Shown here one piece after another: positions 1-13,300 of a DNA stretch of 64,000 nucleotides. Origin of the DNA: Mactromeris polynyma (taxonomy: Eukaryota > Mollusca > Bivalvia > Venerida > Mactridae); the NCBI GenBank assembly GCA_032209605.1, contig JASFXZ010000001.1, positions 38,940,619-39,004,618 of the forward strand. The letters run 5' to 3'. How positions within the stretch are numbered: the first letter of the stretch is position 1; every line of letters begins with the position of its first letter. The translations under genes and the position numbers were made by a program. The notes beneath the pieces are model-generated. The model worked only from the letters and a program-made list of their open reading frames with translations, made no database searches and was not told the origin of the DNA.

Positions 1-1814
1 TTCCGTGCAAACCCCTAAAAGGTCATAACTACAACCCTTCAAAGGACACCAGTGTGATTGAGATCCAAATAAAATCTCAATCTCGTAAGAAGGCAATATC
101 AATTTCCAAATCCTTGGTTAATGTCAAGTGCCATAACTCTTAGCATACTGGTTCAAACTGGCAGGTTACCATACTTGACCTGAATATTATAGTGATACAT
201 ATTCTGTATTTATAGTCAAGTTCAAGGCATTGTGTCAAAAAGCAAGTATTGTCACAGGAGCAATTTTTTCTTGAAATTCTTTAGATCTCACTTTCTGTAG
301 ACTGCCATATTCTTTTCAGTGGCCACATTTCTGGGTGACTGTATAAAATAGATTAGATTTTTGGGGAAATATAATCTATAGTATACAGTCATCCAGGGAT
401 CTGACACCGCAGTCATCATTAAACACTTATTGCCGTCACATTGGTATCATTTTGTCTGATATATTCCATCATTTACGAGCAGTAATGTTACATTAAATGT
501 GACAGCCGTGAAGTATCATTACGAAGCAATGGATCCAAGACATTGTCATTTTGCTCTAACACCCGAAGACATGAAAAAACAGCTGCTGATGTTTTCACAG
601 GATTTTTCGATGGTTTCACCAAGGAGGCCAATACAAGGTATATATTTGGTAAGAAACTCTTCTGCACGTCAAATGACACAGTGACTTTACAACTGTCAAG
701 GTATAACAACTCATTAAATATCCACTTACGGAATTTTAGAAGAAACAATGCAGAGTGGATGTAAACTGATATTTGATTGGTTAACAGACTTATTAATGGT
801 ATCAGTGACCAATCAGTTTGTAGTGCTCATGCATGGCTCTAAGTGACGTCATACAGAGGGAATTCCCATGGATTTCCTGAGATGGGGATCATTCAGTGGA
901 AAAATTGATATCAGGCGCAAATTAATATTTTGACGTGTGACTACCTTTAGCATGAAATATCTGCTTCATTGGGAAGGTTTATAATTGTTTCAATGAAAAA
1001 TGTAGTTTATCATCGATCTGGCAGAAACTATAGAAAATTTTATCTAAAACATATGTTTTTTGCCACCTTCAGGTGTTAAAGCAAATCGACGAGGTCTTTG
1101 ACATGAGCACATTTTGATGCATTTCTGAGTAAAACTTCGCCAATTCTTGATGGATTTGCATAAAGTAAGGATCATTTGAAAGATAAATTATTTGTGCATC
1201 GAAATTGTTGTATTTCATACGTATAATTTGATGAACTAAGTGTGATTTCGGCAGAGGAAAGAGGTGAGGTGTGAAAAACATTTGACTCCTTGTTCTGTAT
1301 ATACACATATTTAAACTATACAATAGAGGGGATAAAGGGAGAGAACTGAGGAAAAGATAAAGAACTCACAACAATCTCCTATGATATACGGTACACAAGC
1401 ACATACATTATGCTACCAACGGATGTCACACTGAGGAGAAATGTATGGATTCATATCACTATGTAACAGATAAGATCATATTTATTCTACTAGACTGACA
1501 CCTCCCTCTACAAACATAAACTAACTGATGCAGGCGCCAAATCAATAAGGACACTATACAAAACTAGAGTTCTCTACCAATCAAACAAAACTGATGTTAG
1601 AAAGGTAATAAATTGAGAAATTGTGATTACTATTGCTGGTAGTGTTGGAGCTTCACATCAATTTTCTATAGTATTTCAGTTATGTACAGCAAACAGTTTA
1701 CCTACCAGTGCTATCCTGTCCTTTCGCAAGCAAATGACAACTTCCCTTCATAAATGAGAAGTGAATAACAAACGACCTTGGATGTATTATTTTCAGTCAA
1801 AACAAATGCCATGA

Positions 1815-1910
1815 AGAACATTATGCCCTACGAAGGGTTCGAACCTATGACCTTTAGATTGCTAGCAAGTGGTCTATGTCCCGCTGAGCCTACCAGACGT
1901 GCTATGATAA
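1815..1910 (-). mobile_element. tRNA-derived SINE fragment
   Basis: Read on the minus strand, a box-A-like TAGGCTCAGCGGG (from 1892) is followed about 45 nt later by a perfect box-B-type GGTTCGAACC (1845-1836). Spacing and motifs are those of a RNA polymerase III tRNA-type promoter. The anticodon arm does not pair convincingly, so it is a SINE head rather than a tRNA gene. Confidence 0.5.
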
Positions 1911-3683
1911 ATCAATTATTATTACATTTATACAAAACACTTTGCACAGAGCATCTTCGCAAGATTTTATTCACAGCTATGCCATTGACCCAAATCAATT
2001 TGGACAACAAATCACATAACATATCTGGACCAAAATGCCATCGTAGGGTGATACAGCAAGTATGGCAGCATCCCAGACTATTTCATTATTGAGCCGTCCT
2101 AAGTAAGCTATTTAAAGGCAAACAAATGGAATTTAGATATTATGTACTTAAAATAAATTCCTCTTATGTCCAATTTATGCAGCAATTTGTTTACAAATCA
2201 CATGAGAAGCGAATCATTACTGAACAGACATATTGTAATTGTTACATTCAACCAGCTACCACCAGCATCAATCAAGCCTTGGTTCCATGCAACATCTCAA
2301 CTAAAATCAGACTCAAACATATTAAAATATCAAACATTTCTCTTCATCAAAAGCACAGTCAATCAAGTTCACTTGTATGCACACAAGATTGGGCAGCCCT
2401 TTTTTATGGCAAATGTGGCCCCATTATCCGAAGAGATTTTGTAAAAATATCCCCTGTGAAGTCATATTTTCTTCGTCCAAATGTCAATATTGGTGCAGTG
2501 TTTTAAACACTCAAAACATTTTATAAAACAGGAAATTCATCCAGTTTTGCTTAATTTATCTTGCACCCAAACAATAAATTAGGTAATAAGAAGTTCTGTA
2601 AATTCCCTAATTTGGCAATTTACGACACAAATTTCCCCTTTCAAAGGACCCTTCTATACTTCCCTTAAAATCTGAAAAAGGGCGTACTAACACCAGTTTT
2701 AACAAGAAGATGGCTTGTTGTATAGGATCAGTCAGTTAATTATGGGGAGAACGTTTTGTCCAGACTAAATATATTGGAGACACTACCATGTGACCCATAA
2801 TCAGGCAATCATGTGATACAGAAGGACAATTATACTCCTAATGAACCTTAATCCTGCTTTAATTGAAACAAAAGCTTACAAACAGAAAGGGACTAAAGAA
2901 ACAAATCCATGCAATATCTAGTACGAAACTATTTCCTCCACTCAGCAACATTATGTCAGCAATGTTCAAAGAACATCTCCAACAAAAACAGTAAAATACC
3001 AATTAACCATGCGTTTTATAATCAAATGGAATAAAGCTTGTTTGCATCTCTAAATATTGATCAACAAAGAACATCAAAGAAAACGTTTTTGCTGAAAACA
3101 AATCTCTGACATATTGATATGTTATGCCGTAGATCTGTGCATCTAATGGAAACATCTCCATGAAAGACAGAAAAAGCAATAATTGTAATATGGAGAGTAA
3201 ACACTAAGCTTGTAACTTAAACAAATTACCAGTATTCGCAAAAGTCTCATTCTGAATATTCCTGCAAACTCTGTCCAGCAGAGTTTCTACTCAATTGAAA
3301 TTCCACTCAAATCTGTCTTCACAGCCCATTCTCAATAATGTGCTATACAGACCAAACTCAGAGTAAAAATTGAACGTTTTGAGCTTGGCATTCCCTCAAA
3401 TTTTCTTTTGTGAATAGCTTTTGGAAAATCTCTGGTAATTTGAATGAATTTTCAAATTTGAGTGTAAACATGGACATAAGATACACTAGACCAAGCTTAC
3501 AACATCTTATCTGGCTCATCTCTATGAAAGCTCACAATCAGGTGGTGTTTTCCGACACATCTGATTTTCTGTACGTGGTTCACCTAACTAACAGTACTGC
3601 ACAATATATACAGCCTATATGTATCTCTATTCGAGAAGAATGTGTGTTTCAGCAAATCTAAACTAGAACTATCAAGTTGATTA

Positions 3684-4074
3684 ATACCCCCGCTGCAGTT
3701 ATGCTGTGGACAAGACAAAGTAACAAAGGGCAATAACTCTGTAATAAGCTATAATAGAGTTATGATTCTTGCACACTGCACTTCCTCCTATTGTACTTCA
3801 CCATTGTATGAAGTTTTATTAAATTCCATCAAGTAGTTTTCAAGTTATGCTCCAGACAAGAAAAGTAACAAAGGGCAATAACTCTGTAGTTAGCTAAATT
3901 AGAGTTATGGTTCTTGTACACTGCACTTCCTCTCATTGTGCTCTACCATTGTATGAAGTTTTATTAAATCCCATCCCATAGTTTTAAGGAAAATTGCAAC
4001 GGACCGACAAACCGCCCGCCTGACCACAGGGCGACTGCTATATACCCCCTTCAAACTTCGTTTGGTGGGGGTAT
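3684..4074. repeat. TIR-bearing dispersed repeat with internal ~145-bp duplication
   Basis: The ends are inverted: ATACCCCC at 3684-3691 and GGGGGTAT at 4067-4074. Inside, a segment starting 'taacaaagggcaataactct' occurs at 3721 and again at 3866, giving two diverged tandem copies of about 145 bp. These are followed by a 'ggaccgacaaaccgcccgcc' tract. This architecture is typical of short non-autonomous interspersed elements in bivalves, as far as I know the group. Confidence 0.6.
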
Positions 4075-4190
4075 CATGGCCATGCCAGTTTCATTGATAC
4101 TAACAAGGTTGGAAAATGAGCAAATCTGAACAAGTAAGCCATCATGAAAACCATAACTTCCAAACATGAGCTGTATAATTTTTCACAAAC

Positions 4191-4353
4191 CTGAGCTTTG
4201 CTTGGGTGAGGCGCTCCTTGAAACTCCAGCACTCCATAGGCATCTGTCGGCTTTGCCTCAGTATGACGATACGGATGCCATCTGTCCTCTAATGTTACCC
4301 CCAGAGCCTGTGGAATATGACCTTGCCAACTCTCCGGTCGCCCACAGCAACAT
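4191..4353 (-). CDS. TRPM: TRPM-family channel, exon 3 (CCCGR to PTDAYG..FQG..KA)
   Basis: The minus strand has the acceptor ctcctatttcag, a 163-nt exon entered with one base of a split codon, and a GTTTGT donor at 4190-4185. The 54 complete codons begin CCCGRPESWQ. They continue with a W..HT stretch and then PTDAYGVLEFQGAPHPSKAQ, ending on a codon boundary. In vertebrate TRPM1/3/6/7 the corresponding order is CCCGR, then W...HT, then PTDAFGTIEFQGG.H..KA, immediately before the first TRPM homology region. That region folds as a nucleotide-binding-like SLOG/LSDAT domain. Motif order, spacing and residues match well. The next expected segment (Y-V-R-V-S-x-D-T) was not found between 1 and 4190, so the gene continues beyond the window. 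Membrane segments, pore, TRP box and any C-terminal enzyme domain are not visible, so the subfamily within TRPM cannot be fixed. Confidence 0.92.
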
Positions 4354-4907
4354 CTGAAATAGGAGTTTTACAGCATGAGGTGACTGGCTTTTTGATCGAG
4401 GTATCAATAATTATCATTTGTTACTCAGTGTCGAAAACCTTCAAAAATCTCCAAAATTATCGTTTTGAACGCATCTGACTGCTCTTACTGAAGAGATTCA
4501 GGGGGATTCCAATACAATTTACAAGTTCAATATTTTCTGCACAAAATAGGTTCCCATGTTGAAGCTCATCAGATTTAAATGCATAATAATTGCATGCACA
4601 ATAAAGTGATCGAGTTAAACAAGCATGCTACATTCAACCTAAGATTTTTTTTTACGAACAGACTTCCAACATTTTAGGAAATTGAAAAGATTATGATAAA
4701 ATTTGAACAAACAAATAGAACAATCGACACTGGAGATCATTCACAGTGCAAAATAGAAATATCTTGAAAAAGATGGTCGGCGCAATTTGAATGTTAAGAT
4801 TTGTTGTGCAAAATAAAAAATGCCGAGATTTACGATTGCTGGTCACGCCAGATCCAAAATGGATTTCTGTAAATTCACTGAAATTCAGTGGATTTTGGTA
4901 AGATAAG

Positions 4908-5055
4908 TACCCTTTATCAAAAGGTTAACCAATCCGCAACAAGGTTACACATGTTGTTTGGTTGAAGAGAAATTGCCTTGGAGGTAACCATAAGATTTGA
5001 TTGGTATACACAACACTGATATACAAATAGCAAAACCATGTTAGTACGTCTGCAT
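4908..5055 (+). repeat. Dispersed repeat A, copy 1
   Basis: Diverged from, but clearly colinear with, 44059-44212. Shared blocks include 'gttaaccaatc', 'aaggtta', 'tttggttgaaga', 'taagatttgattggt', 'acacaac', 'caaatagcaaa' and 'ttagtacg'. The element contains CCAAT motifs in opposing orientation near its ends. Confidence 0.65.
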
Positions 5056-5411
5056 CGAAAACGAAAATATTAAACTACCGCATTTATTCAAAATACTCTG
5101 AGAATGCCAACCAAATACAACATCTATATATATAGTTTCCATAACAACTGCATTACAGACACAAAACATCAATGTGAAGGTTGCGAGTTCAAATAAACCT
5201 CGTACAACATTTAACTGTGAACTTCACAATCCCTGATTTAGGCACAAATACTTAGTAACTCATGGAAGTCAGTCATCGAGAGTGATTAATATAAGTTGTA
5301 AACCTGCTTCAAAATTAATGTGAAATGAATGAGCTGTGTCACTACATAACCTGTATTAGTAACCAAAGTCCATTTTCAGTTATTTTATAAATTTTCTAAC
5401 AGATATATTGT

Positions 5412-5738
5412 TCAACTTTCATTCAATACCAAAAGTATTAAAATCGGATGTCTACTAATTTATTTTCATAGCAATTCCAATATTAAGAACAAGATGCAAA
5501 AGTAGGCTATGATGTCAAGTCCGAATGTACATAATTCTTAAAAAATCTTCTGCTCCTCAAAAGGAAAAAAACAAATTATGCAATACTTTTAAATATTTCA
5601 TCATTTGTTTTATTCTATAAATCACAATACAATTAATATATTAAGCTTCCGAAACATCTTCGAACAAAGAGTTTAGTTTGTGATGTCAGAACTTGAATTT
5701 GGAAATACTTGACATCATAACCAACGTCACAAATACAT
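5412..5738 (+). repeat. Dispersed repeat B, copy 1
   Basis: Its reverse complement matches 30023-30327 over about 300 bp. Shared blocks include 'caatatt..aataccaaaagtatt', 'attaagaacaagatgca', 'gaatgtacat', 'aatatgcaat', 'tcttcg.acaaag' and 'cataaccaacgtcac'. No reading frame is conserved, so this is a non-coding mobile or duplicated element. Confidence 0.7.
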
Positions 5739-7810
5739 AATGTCATGGTCATACTGAAATAACTATGAACTAAATTGGTATTATGGCTATCGCGTCAGAC
5801 TGACACAATTTTGTCGCATGGCATATCTCAACCACATATGGAGGCCGAGGACACCTAAAGTGCCACTCAATTGCAACAACAAGATCACCTCCTAAAAAAC
5901 GAGCAGCCTTCTGCAAGCCAGCTTTATGGCGTTATCACATGTGAAAAGTGAGATTCATCTATTATTGGTGTGTTTCAAACCCACAATGAAATGGAGGCAG
6001 TGAACCAGAGTGGTCAGCAGCCACAACAATATGAATGTATCCACACAGTGCATTGAGGTCAGCAATCACAACCACTCTGCCACTTATGTATCAGTTTTAT
6101 ATTTGAGTTATTTGTTGTGATTCAAGCCATTTAACAATCCCTGATATATTCCAATCAATTAAACTGCATCTATTATTACTATAAAATGAATTTCTATTTA
6201 ACAATCTACAGACTTTCTAGCTTCAATCTGTTATCTGATAAAGCCTCGTTGTAAGTACGATGTCAATCATTCTCCAATGGTACAAATTCCTAGGATCAAA
6301 TTAATTCTTTTATCAATGCTTTAGAGAATAATTTGTCAACGTTATTACAATCTCTTTCATCTTTTCACCAATCCTTCTAAGACTGGCCATACTCTGAAGG
6401 ATGTAACCTTCATTATAAGATGGCACCAAGGATGTCACCACACCTGCAGCGTGTTCAAGGAGTCTCACCAGGCTGAATATGAGTCCCATTCCCAATGGTT
6501 AACTTAAAGGCCTCATTTTCCCCGATTTCAAGAATAAAATTCACTTGAAATCAAACTGAACATAGCTCCTTCAATCAGTTGACCTCACTAATTATCATTT
6601 GTGTTGAAGAACACCGACCCCAGTAATTCAACATAAATAAACATTAAAAAAGACAGATCTACATGATTGGTTGATAAACTTTTCCAAATGAAGATCTACA
6701 TATTTCCTGTGAAAAAAAATCCCACTTGGATCCTGGGAGCCTGTTTCCAAAACAGGATAGAAAAGCCTGGATTCGGCACAAGCACTGTTTAGCAACCCAG
6801 GGAGCAGTCATCTGGAGTGACCAATAGAAGTCATGGATTTGTTCCACAACTGATATATGTAAATAGGTTAAAACTATCGGGTTCTTAAACATTATATTTT
6901 AACTACCATGTTCCATTCTGGAATAAAATCTGTATAAATGCAGACTGGGTATAGACTAACACTGACACTGATTATAAGACATGACATTTAGCAGAGAATA
7001 CAGTCATCTGCCAGATCATGAAACAAAACCAAATACTGGGAAAAATGATGCAACAGGCAGTTTCTTCAAGAGTGCACAGAGAATAGACTAATATTACACT
7101 TCAACCCAAGTGTTTCTGCGGTACTTGTAGTTGCCTGCAATGATCAGTATATCTAACCAATGTTCCAAATATCCAGACATTAAAATATCCTGATATCTGC
7201 AGACATAACAGAATGTAATGTAGATGAACAGGTCGATAACTTAATTAAAAAAATAAGTCATGAATTTTCAATCATTGTTGAAAGGCAGTAACAAGCAGCA
7301 GTATAGGGAATGTCTCGTCAAGATCATGAAGAATTGGTTACATCTGTCTGAAACTTTACTACCCCAGAATCAGGACAATAAATCACTAAATGAAAGTGTG
7401 CAAGTCTCTCAGCATTTATTACAGTTGACAGATTCTGTCTTATTTACTTGACAACATAGCTACAATGATATCACTTAACATCAGGTAGCTTCCAGTGATA
7501 GTCTCAGGCCACATCCAACTACATCCTGACAATAAATCACAATCATACTGACAGGTTTTGTACTAGCAAGACATTGTGTGAATTCCAAATGAAGTAATAA
7601 TAGACAACCCAGAAGAAGAGGACATAAATCTACATTCAGATCAAGCCACATGTTGAACTCATATTACTAATGGTAATGATGTGTCTGGACAACTCTTTAA
7701 CAGTTAATGAAGTTGGTGACATGAAAACTGCTGGTCACCGATCCCAAGGAGGGCAGCTTAGACCTGTACAAATATGCCTCTTTTCTGTGAAACATGCTGA
7801 AAAACAGAAG

Positions 7811-7890
7811 GCCTTGCAAACGTTGCAGGGCCATCTGACATGTCAGATGAGTTTTAAACAGGCCCTGTAGATTTGTGCAAGGTCCCTGAC
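7811..7890. repeat. Short fold-back sequence
   Basis: 'ccttgcaaacgttgcagggcc' pairs imperfectly with 'ggccctgtagatttgtgcaa' downstream. 'ctgacatgtcag' is itself a perfect palindrome in the loop region. Probably a decayed MITE. Confidence 0.4.
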
Positions 7891-8409
7891 CAAATGTCAG
7901 ACAAGTTAATAACTTACCATGCATTCAAAACCAGTGAACAGCAGGTGAAAACTGGTTAAGACAATACCTCAAGCTTCTCAGACCTAAAGTCAGTCAATCT
8001 GTGAAGCAATTGTCTGGGGAGGGGCTTGAATCAAGTGGATTGGAAGCTCAGGATTTATGATTTTTTTGCATTTATTGGTATAATGAAAGAGATCTGTGTA
8101 TCTGATTTTCAGGATTTTAAGCTATAGAAAAATTTAGGTCATGGTAAAATATTTAGGAGTGTCAGAATACAGGAAACAGACTTTTAAGACCTTATAATGC
8201 ACATATTTAGTATTTTTTGTTAAACTTCATTTATGAAGTTGGGTTCAACAAATATATGAAGCAGTTCTTCTCCTGTCACCATTATTAATGTAATATAACT
8301 TACTGGTTTTTTATTTGTATTGTGTTGGGCTTAACACTGAATTTTAATAGTGTCTGAGTCACACATGACTGTCAGTCGACATAACCAGTTTTCCTGGACT
8401 TGTAACCAA

Positions 8410-8580
8410 CAGGCGTGAGAAAGCAAAATTTCAAAATCAGCTGAAAATTAGGCAAGGGGTCCTGAGGGGGGGAGGGCTGAAACTTCTGGCTTTTAGGCAT
8501 CTAAGATGGCCAAAATTGTCTCAAACACGGCCCTTGCGAGCATCAAATCCGCAGTTTTCTGTGATAATTGTTCATACCTG
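8410..8580 (+). mobile_element. hAT-like MITE, copy 1
   Basis: The element begins CAGGCGTGAGAAAGCAAAAT and ends TTCATACCTG. The body matches 33111-33282 closely ('tcagctgaaaatt', 'ggcaaggg', 'cccttgcgagcatcaaat'). TIRs are more decayed here than in the other copy. Confidence 0.7.
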
Positions 8581-10189
8581 AACAAACCAGTGAACACTAG
8601 GAGAGTCTTGGACTAGTTCTACACAAGCAACTGATAACTTCCCCGTAAAACTGAAAGAGGAGCACACCCTTGTACAAAATGGGAGCTGATTTGTCTTGAT
8701 AGGCCCTGATATTGATAGTTGTTAACTGTTGCAAAGAGCTGGCACATAATCCCTTGTTTTAAAGTCCATGAATTTAAACCTATAAACCGGCCATACTTTT
8801 GCAGTTTGAATCTTGCAGATATTGAACAAGGTGCTTGGTGAGCATTTATAGACCTGGTGACTGAAAATCAACCAACTATTCAACAAATAATTTTAGGATT
8901 ATATTTTGGCCATATTCAGGCGATCAGCACCAATCACATCAAACACCATTTTCAGCCCCCACCAACTGATCAAGGGAATCAAGTTGCTATATTCACACTG
9001 TTGACTGGTGTATATTTACTATACTAGTCATGACTTATCACCTTTTAGCCATAAACATCCACAACTAAAAATCTAAATTATCACCTCATCAGTCACAGAC
9101 AAACTGTTCATTCAGCAATACATTTCCATTACTTTATTAGCAAGTTTTAGACATAAACAATAAATAACTGTACCATTGATGCAGATTCAGCACAAACAAC
9201 TCAGCATAATTTAATTGCATGATAATGGTAAAGACCACTGCAAACCTCGTGTTTCTTTTGACAAGATGTATTACAAAAATAATCAAATTTAAATCAATGC
9301 ACTGAATAACAAGTATTTTGACAAAGGCAAATAGCAGCAATCATAAATGAGACTAATCAGTATTTTGGAACAAGGCAATCACTCCACAAATATTTTGGAA
9401 TTTGTTGTTTAAGCCAGAGTGAAGGAACACCAAGAGGTCTAAGGTAATCAAACTCAGTTTGGAGACCAGAATACACAATGTCTTGGAATGTAGCATTCCC
9501 ATTGGTAAATTTTAAGACTGAGCTCAAAAACAACCAATCATGCAGACACTTGATTTTAAAGACTGGTCTCACAACTCAAGTTTTATTAACTAATACCCTG
9601 GTGTACTTTTTGAATATGTTTTTCCAGTCAAAGACAGACAATTTCCTAAAACATTCAATGAGAGATAAGTGTTGCAAAGTCAGCAGCCTGCTTGGCAATG
9701 GAAGCTGAGACATACAACTTAATCAACAAATCAGAATGTCATAAACCTCAGACACTTGATCTATGGAAATACAAAAATCACCCAGAAGTTATTACAAGAA
9801 AGAGAATCTATCACTGTTTTTGTGGCTGCAGGAATATATCTCTGGCTACTGTTTACGCGGCAATTCGGCAGAGCCTCCTTCTCAACAAAACAGTAACCCT
9901 TGCTCCGGATATTTCTATACATACAGGAAGTCAGTAAGATTCTTATATTCTTTATCTCAAATAGAAGTTACCATTAAATATAATTCTAGTTCACTTCTGC
10001 CTCAAACAAATATGGGAGTGAATCTATATACCTATATTTGAGTTTACACTTGAAGGACTTCAGATTCATTCCTCAGCATACTTGTCACTAACCATGAGTT
10101 GATTTATTTCTGTATATCAAGCAGAACTATTCTTCTATCAAGTGTATCTATTTCTTTAATTGAAGGAGATCTTTTTATCATTTTCAATG

Positions 10190-10270
10190 ATGCCCACACC
10201 ATTGAGCTTAGTGGGTAGATAACTTGACAGCCGATCTGGAGGTCAAAGGTTCAGAACCTGAGTGAGGCTT
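10190..10270 (+). mobile_element. tRNA-derived SINE fragment
   Basis: Box-A-like 'tgagcttagtggg' (from 10203) and box-B-like 'ggttcagaacc' (10248-10258) have tRNA-like spacing. It lies about 60 bp before the 57-bp minisatellite. Confidence 0.45.
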
Positions 10271-10331
10271 AATTAAGTTCTCACTGAAAATTTAACTAAA
10301 GATCGTATTCCCCAATGTGACTTTTGTCAAT

Positions 10332-13300
10332 TGTCATCCTTCTCTAATCCATATGGTGAAGTACTCAAGAAGCAGTTGGATGTTGGAGATTTATCATCCT
10401 CTAATCCATGTGGGGAAATACTCAAGAAGCAGTTGGATGTTGGAGATTTATCATCCTCTAATCCATGTGGGGAAATACTCAAGAAACAGTTGGATGTTGG
10501 AGATTTATCATCCTCTAATCCATGTGGGGAAATACTCAAGAAACAGTTGCATGTAGGAGATTTATCATCCTCTAATTCATGTGGGGAAATACTCAAGAAA
10601 CAGTTGCATGTTGGAGATTTATCATCCTCTAATCCATGTGGGGAAATAATCAAGAAGCAGTTGGATGTTGGAGATTTATCATCCTCTAATCCATGTGGGG
10701 AAATACTCAAGAAACAGTTGGATGTTGGAGATTTATCATCCTCTAATCCATGTGGGGAAATACTCAAGAAACAGTTGGATGTTGGAGATTTATCATCCTC
10801 TAATCCATGTGGGGAAATACTCAAGAAGCAGTTGCATGTAGGAGATTTATCATCCTCTAATCCATGTGGGGAAATACTCAAGAAACAGTTGCATGTAGGA
10901 GATTTATCATCCTCTAATCCATGTGGGGAAATACTCAAGAAGCAGTTGGATGTTGGAGATTTATCATCCTCTAATCCATGTGGGGAAATACTCAAGAAAC
11001 AGTTGGATGTAGGAGATTTATCATCCTCTAATCCATATGGGGAAATACTCAAGAAGCAGTTGCATGTAGGAGATTTATCATCCTCTAATTCATGTGGGGG
11101 AAATACCCAAGAAGCAGTTGGATGTAGGAGATTTATCATCCTCTAATTCATGTGGGGGAAATACTCAAGAAACAGTTGCATGTTGGAGATTTATCATCCT
11201 CTAATTCATGTGGGGGAAATACTCAAGAAGCAGTTGGATGTAGGAGATTTATCATCCTCTAATCCATATGGGGAAATACTCAAGAAGCAGTTGCATGTAG
11301 GAGATTTATCATCCTCTAATTCATGTGGGGGAAATACTCAAGAAGCAGTTGGATGTAGGAGATTTATCATCCTCTAATTCATGTGGGGGAAATACTCAAG
11401 AAGCAGTTGGATGTTGGAGATTTATCATCCTCTAATTCATGTGGGGGAAATACTCAAGAAGCAGTTGGATGTAGGAGATTTATCATCCTCTAATCCATAT
11501 GGGGAAATACTCAAGAAGCAGTTGGATGTTGGAGATTTATCATCCTCTAATTCAAGTGGGGGAAATACTCAAGAAGCAGTTGCATGTAGGAGATTTATCA
11601 TCCTCTAATCCATGTGGGGAAATACTCAAGAAACAGTTGCATGTAGGAGATTTATCATCCTCTAATCCATGTGGGGAAATACTCAAGAATCAGTTGCATG
11701 TAGGAGATTTATCATCCTCTAATTCATGTGGGGAAATACTCAAGAAGCAGTTGCATGTAGGAGATTTATCATCCTCTAATCCCTGTGGGGAAATACTCAA
11801 GAATCAGTTGCATGTCGGAGATTTATCATCCTCTAATCCCTGTGGGGAAATACTCAAGAATCAGTTGCATGTAGGAGATTTATCATCCTCTAATCCCTGT
11901 GGGGAAATACTCAAGAATCTGTTGCATGTAGGAGATTTATCATCCTCTAATCCATATGGGGAAATACTCAAGAATCAGTTGCATGTAGGAGATTTATCAT
12001 CCTCTAATCCATATGGGGAAATACTCAATAATCAGTTGCATGTAGGAGATTTATCATCCTCTAATCCATGTGGGGAAATACTCAAGACTCATTGCATGTA
12101 GGAGATTTATCATCCTCTAATCCATGTGGGGAAATACTCAAGAAACAGTTGCATGTAGGAGATTTATCATCCTCTAATCCATATGGGGAAATACTCAATA
12201 ATCAGTTGCATGTAGGAGATTTATCATCCTCTAATCCATGTGGGGAAATACTCAAGAAACAGTTGCATGTAGGAGATTTATCATCCTCTAATTCATGTGG
12301 GGAAATACTCAAGAAACAGTTGGATGTAGGAGATTTATCATCCTCTAATCCATGTGGGGAAATACTCAAGAAGCAGTTGGATGTAGGAGATTTATCATCC
12401 TCTAATTCATGTGGGGGAAATACTCAAGAAGCAGTTGGACGTAGGAGATTTACCATCCTCTAATCCATGTGGAGAAATACTCAAGAAGCAGTTGCATGTA
12501 GGAGATTTATCATCCTCTAATCGGTGTGGGGAAATACTCAAGAAGCAGTTGGATGTAGGAGATTTATCATCCTCTAATTCATTATGGGGAAATACTCAAG
12601 AAGCAGTTGCATGTAGGAGATTTATCATCCTCTAATCCATGTGGGGAAATACTCAAGAAGCAGTTGCATGTAGGAGATTTATCATCCTCTAATCCATGTG
12701 GGGGAAATACTCAAGAAGCAGTTGCATGTAGGAGATTTATCATCCTCTAATTCATATGGGGAAATACTCAAGAAGCAGTTGCATGTAGGAGATTTATCAT
12801 CCACTAATCCATATGGGGAAATACTCAAGAAGCAGTTGGATGTAGGAGATTTATCATCCTCTAATCCATATGGGGAAATACTCAAGAAGCAGTTGCATGT
12901 AGGAGATTTATCATCCTCTAATCCATGTGGGGAAATACTCAAGAAACAGTTGCATGTAGGAGATTTATCATCCTCTAATCCATGTGGGGAAATACTCAAG
13001 AAGCAGTTGCATGTAGGAGATTTATCATCCTCTAAGCCATGTGGGGAAATACTCAAGAAGCAGTTGGATGTAGGAGATTTATCATCCTCTAATCCATGTG
13101 GGGGAAATACTCAAGAAACAGTTGCATGTAGGAGATTTATCATCCTCTAATCCATGTGGGGAAATACTCAAGAAACAGTTGCATGTAGGAGATTTATCAT
13201 CCTCTAATCCATGTGGGGAAATACTCAAGAAACAGTTGCATGTAGGAGATTTATCATCCTCTAATCCATGTGGGGAAATACTCAAGAAGCAGTTGGATGT

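Larger units (their letters stand above)
1..4190 (-). other. TRPM intron 3 (partial), noncoding
   Basis: This stretch lies downstream of the exon-3 donor on the minus strand. I searched it for the next TRPM block and found none. Short reading frames here (for example 499-684 plus, 488-748 minus, 1778-2506 plus) have no family motif, no splice logic and AT-rich composition. It contains a tRNA-like SINE near 1.85 kb and a TIR-bearing repeat at 3684-4074. Confidence 0.7.

Noticed and set aside
499..764. Overlapping plus-strand frames near the left edge
   Set aside because: No family motif; one starts with GTG. The expected TRPM continuation is on the other strand and is not encoded here.
6313..6495. 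60-codon minus-strand frame in intron 2 as a possible extra TRPM exon
   Set aside because: No TRPM similarity, and exon 2 and exon 3 already join in phase with an intact Lys-Cys junction.
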